Shown here: piece after piece, positions 6,204 to 7,918 of the stretch | Numbering within the stretch: the first letter of the stretch is position 1 | How the letters are laid out: each line of letters begins with the position of its first letter | Source: JASGCK01 sp031538565 | GTDB lineage: Bacteria > Pseudomonadota > Gammaproteobacteria > Burkholderiales > Burkholderiaceae_C | DNA length: 7,918 nucleotides | Reading direction: 5' to 3' | Assembly (NCBI GenBank): GCA_031538565.1 | Contig: JAVKLS010000050.1 | Span: forward strand, 1 to 7,918 | The notes under the pieces: generated by a model | What the model saw: only the letters and a program-made list of their open reading frames with translations | Told to the model about the DNA's origin: nothing | Database searches by the model: none | Program-made: the position numbers and the translations under genes

Positions 6204-7437
6204 GCGTTTTTAATTTCTTTTCCCCGCGTTTAGCCAGCTCAATTTTGGCAATAGCGTTGCGGTGCACTTCGTCTGGGCCATCGACCAATCGGATTGTGCG
6301 CTGATGTGCGTAAGCTTCTGCTAACCAAAAATCTTGACTGACACCGCCACCACCATGGGCTTGAATCGCCCAGTCCACTACCTTGTTGGAGACTTGCGGT
6401 GCGACTACTTTAATCATGGCGATTTCCGCTTGCGCCGCTTTGTTGCCTGCCACATCCATCATGCGTGCGGCGTTGAGTGTGAGTAGTCTTGCCTGGTCAA
6501 TCAGGCAGCGCGATTCGGCAATGCGCTCGTGCCAAACGGATTGTTCGGAGAGTTTTTTTCCAAATGCGGTGCGGGAAAGTAGTCGGTCGCACATCATCTC
6601 GAGTGCACGTTCCGCTGCGCCAATGGAGCGCATACAGTGATGGATGCGCCCAGGCCCTAAGCGACCTTGTGCAATTTCAAAACCACGTCCTTCGCCCAGC
6701 ATGATGTTGGCAATCGGAACGCGTACGTCTTCAAGCAACACTTCCATGTGGCCGTGCGGTGCGTCGTCGTAACCAAAAACGCTGAGATGGCGCAGCACCG
6801 TCACGCCTTTGGTATTGCGAGGCACTAGCACCATAGACTGCTGCGCGTGGCGCGGTGCGTCGGGATCGGTTTTGCCCATCACGATAAAAATTTTGCAGTG
6901 CGGGTTGCCTGCGCCAGAGCTAAACCATTTGCGTCCGTTGATAACGTATTCGTCACCTTCGCGGTGTATGCTGGTTTGAATGTTGGTGGCATCTGATGAC
7001 GCGACTGCTGGCTCGGTCATTAAAAATGCGGATCGAATGTCGCCCGCCAAAAGTGGCTCTAGCCATTCCTTCTTTTGTGCGTCGGTGCCATATTTGGCAA
7101 TGGTTTCCATATTTCCAGTGTCGGGAGCGGAGCAATTAAACACTTCGCCGGACCACACGACACGCCCCATCAATTCGCACAGCGGCGCGTAGTCAAGATT
7201 AGAGATGCCGCCATTGCCTTTGTAGGCATGGGGTAAAAACATATTCCAAAGCCCTGTCGCCCGGGCTTTGATTTTTAGATCTTCGATGAGCTTGGGTGTT
7301 TGCCAGGCATTGCCTGTGGCGCGAAAGGCGCTCATTTCGGCGTGGTAACGCGCTTCATTTGGGTAGATGTGTGCATCAAAAAAGGCTTGAAGGCGAGCCA
7401 GCAAGTCTTGCGTTTTTGGTGAATAGTCCCAGTTCAT
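6187..7437 (-). CDS. Acyl-CoA dehydrogenase, ACAD10/11-like
   Basis: This FAD enzyme family oxidises acyl-CoA to the trans-2-enoyl-CoA in fatty-acid beta-oxidation and passes electrons to electron-transfer flavoprotein; the cytosolic substrate cannot be read from sequence. The 416 residues show the family order: helical N domain (1-130), FAD/substrate segment MTEPAVASSDATNI (140-153), beta domain INGRKWFSSGAG (166-177), C-terminal helices with RTAFGK (289-294), QAHGGGGVSQD (359-369) and DGPDEVHRNAIAK (386-398). The segment that holds the catalytic Glu in classical enzymes aligns with Asp386, as in the ACAD10/11 branch. The start at 7437 has TAAGGA nine bases upstream. The family normally ends near IAKIELAK; here about 13 residues follow, and VPER plus the stop are written on the antisense strand of tRNA-Thr. 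No terminator was recognised downstream. Confidence 0.95.
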   Translation of the reverse strand: MNWDYSPKTQDLLARLQAFFDAHIYPNEARYHAEMSAFRATGNAWQTPKLIEDLKIKARATGLWNMFLPHAYKGNGGISNLDYAPLCELMGRVVWSGEVFNCSAPDTGNMETIAKYGTDAQKKEWLEPLLAGDIRSAFLMTEPAVASSDATNIQTSIHREGDEYVINGRKWFSSGAGNPHCKIFIVMGKTDPDAPRHAQQSMVLVPRNTKGVTVLRHLSVFGYDDAPHGHMEVLLEDVRVPIANIMLGEGRGFEIAQGRLGPGRIHHCMRSIGAAERALEMMCDRLLSRTAFGKKLSEQSVWHERIAESRCLIDQARLLTLNAARMMDVAGNKAAQAEIAMIKVVAPQVSNKVVDWAIQAHGGGGVSQDFWLAEAYAHQRTIRLVDGPDEVHRNAIAKIELAKRGEKKLKTLVPER

Positions 7438-7482
7438 GTGGATAGATCCTTAAAGTGCGAGAGGCGAATCATTGTTGGTTTT

Positions 7483-7488
7483 ATTATG
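7483..7488 (-). promoter_or_regulatory. Weak candidate -10 for the acyl-CoA dehydrogenase
   Basis: On the minus strand CATAAT (5 of 6 to TATAAT) lies in the 125-base gap upstream of the dehydrogenase. The hexamer 16 bases before it, TTTATG, is a poor -35. Apart from this and the Shine-Dalgarno at 7447-7452, nothing else was recognised in the gap. Confidence 0.25.
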
Positions 7489-7562
7489 ACGAGTCGCTCT
7501 AGTGCATAAATTAAAAGCAGGTCTCATCCGCGACCGTGCCCTATGTCAGTGTCCTATGCAAG

Positions 7563-7781
7563 CTACGCAGGTGCTGTGCCTAGTTGTTCCCAGCGCTCTA
7601 ATGCCAAAATCAGGGCGGATTCAATGTCTGCATCGCGTTTGAGCAAGGTGCTCGCACGATCAGGGTCTTGGGCGAACACTGCGCCTTGTGCCAGCTCCGC
7701 ACGGAGCAAACTTTGTTCGCTCTCAAGCGATTCGATTTTGGCGGGAAGGCCGTCTAATTCACGCTGATCTTTAAAGCTAAG
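7563..7781 (-). pseudogene. uup: Uup-like ABC-F ATPase, C-terminal remnant cut by an IS
   Basis: The minus strand encodes 72 residues starting LSFKDQRELDGLPAKIESLE and ending RWEQLGTAPA with a TAG stop. This is the C-terminal coiled-coil domain that follows the second ATPase domain in Uup/ABC-F proteins (family pattern KLSYKEQRELEALPARIEALE). Uup-type ABC-F proteins act on ribosomes and nucleic acids and affect transposon precise excision. Neither ATPase domain is present in the window. Homology stops at the Leu codon whose first base is 7781, and IS sequence starts at 7782. The rest of the gene may sit beyond the element. An open frame continues into the IS antisense strand up to an ATG at 7880, giving a 105-codon chimera that is probably meaningless. 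Loss of the C-terminal domain might leave an active truncated ATPase, which cannot be judged here. Confidence 0.85.
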
Positions 7782-7835
7782 TGAAGTTACCCCGATTTCA
7801 CGGACACTTTGTCGATAAGACAGAAGGAGTCCGAA

Positions 7836-7918
7836 ATGCGAGAGAAGAACAAGCCGTACCCAGAGCAATTTAGATTGCAAATGGTCGAATTGGTCAAGGC
7901 GGGGCGCAAGCCCCGCGA
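7836..7918 (+). CDS. IS3-family transposase OrfA, N-terminal fragment
   Basis: From ATG at 7836 the frame reads MREKNKPYPEQFRLQMVELV and then KAGRKPR up to the window end, 27 codons. The pattern PYPEQFR-x-QMVELV-x-AGR is typical of IS3-family OrfA proteins common in Burkholderiales, where a helix-turn-helix that binds the IS ends follows. AGAAGGAG (7822-7829) is six bases before the start. The frameshift region and OrfB lie beyond the window. Confidence 0.85.
   Translation, partial: MREKNKPYPEQFRLQMVELVKAGRKPR
7899..7916 (+). other. Perfect GC-rich hairpin with GCAA tetraloop inside orfA
   Basis: GCGGGGC pairs perfectly with GCCCCGC around a GCAA loop of the stable GNRA class. It lies within codons for the KAGRKPR stretch of the transposase. 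No T-run is visible before the window ends, so a terminator call cannot be made. A role in attenuating transposase expression is speculative, and codon-driven coincidence is possible. Confidence 0.6.

Larger units (their letters stand above)
7782..7918 (+). mobile_element. 5' end of a second IS3-family insertion sequence (partial)
   Basis: The element begins with TGAAGTTACC, a TG-starting end like those of IS3-family inverted repeats, followed by a GGACAC stretch also common in that group. The orfA start follows 54 bases in. Its left end is placed by the sharp loss of Uup homology at 7781/7782. The far end, the second inverted repeat and the target duplication are outside the window. Its orfA differs from that of the left-edge element, so the two are not copies of one IS. 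Confidence 0.8.

Noticed and set aside
7563..7880. A 105-codon minus-strand open frame starting MQSKLLWVRLVLL
   Set aside because: Its first part is the antisense of the IS tip and orfA; only the last 72 codons are Uup. It is a junction chimera, not a gene.

Overview
The window comes from a betaproteobacterial chromosome, most likely Burkholderiales with moderate GC content. This rests on the order tig-clpP-clpX-lon, the trigger factor motif GFRPGKVP, the ClpP core, a tRNA-Thr(CGU) with genomically encoded CCA, an ACAD10/11-type acyl-CoA dehydrogenase and a Uup-type ABC-F tail. Genus cannot be named from the sequence alone; the proteins look somewhat diverged from the better-known Burkholderiales versions.

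Layout. Positions 1-140 are the outward-facing 5' end of an IS3-family-like insertion sequence whose orfA starts at 71 and runs leftward out of the window. About 70 bp later comes a tightly packed plus-strand operon: tig (211-1524), clpP (1557-2237), clpX (2240-3529) and lon (3532-6063). The gaps are 32, 2 and 2 bases. A tRNA-Thr gene (6128-6203) follows lon. A convergent minus-strand acyl-CoA dehydrogenase (6187-7437) has its last codons and stop inside the antisense strand of the tRNA 3' end. Upstream of it, also on the minus strand, are the last 72 codons of a uup-like ABC-F ATPase (7563-7781), cut off exactly where a second, different IS3-family element begins (7782 to the window end, orfA from 7836).

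How the genes work together. Trigger factor folds nascent chains at the ribosome exit. ClpX unfolds tagged or regulatory substrates and feeds them to ClpP. Lon degrades misfolded and regulatory proteins by itself. The set is a protein quality-control operon. The 2-base stop-to-start spacings with no clear Shine-Dalgarno for clpX or lon suggest translational coupling, so the native independent lon promoter seen in many proteobacteria appears to be absent. No sigma-32 promoter was recognised.

No new defence or other novel system is visible. The points worth checking are a three-base codon change in the ClpX RKH pore loop (RKV), GYIG in pore loop 1, a charged insertion in the Lon N domain, the tRNA/dehydrogenase antisense overlap, the two different IS elements pointing away from each other at the window edges, and RNA-hairpin signals at the IS ends.
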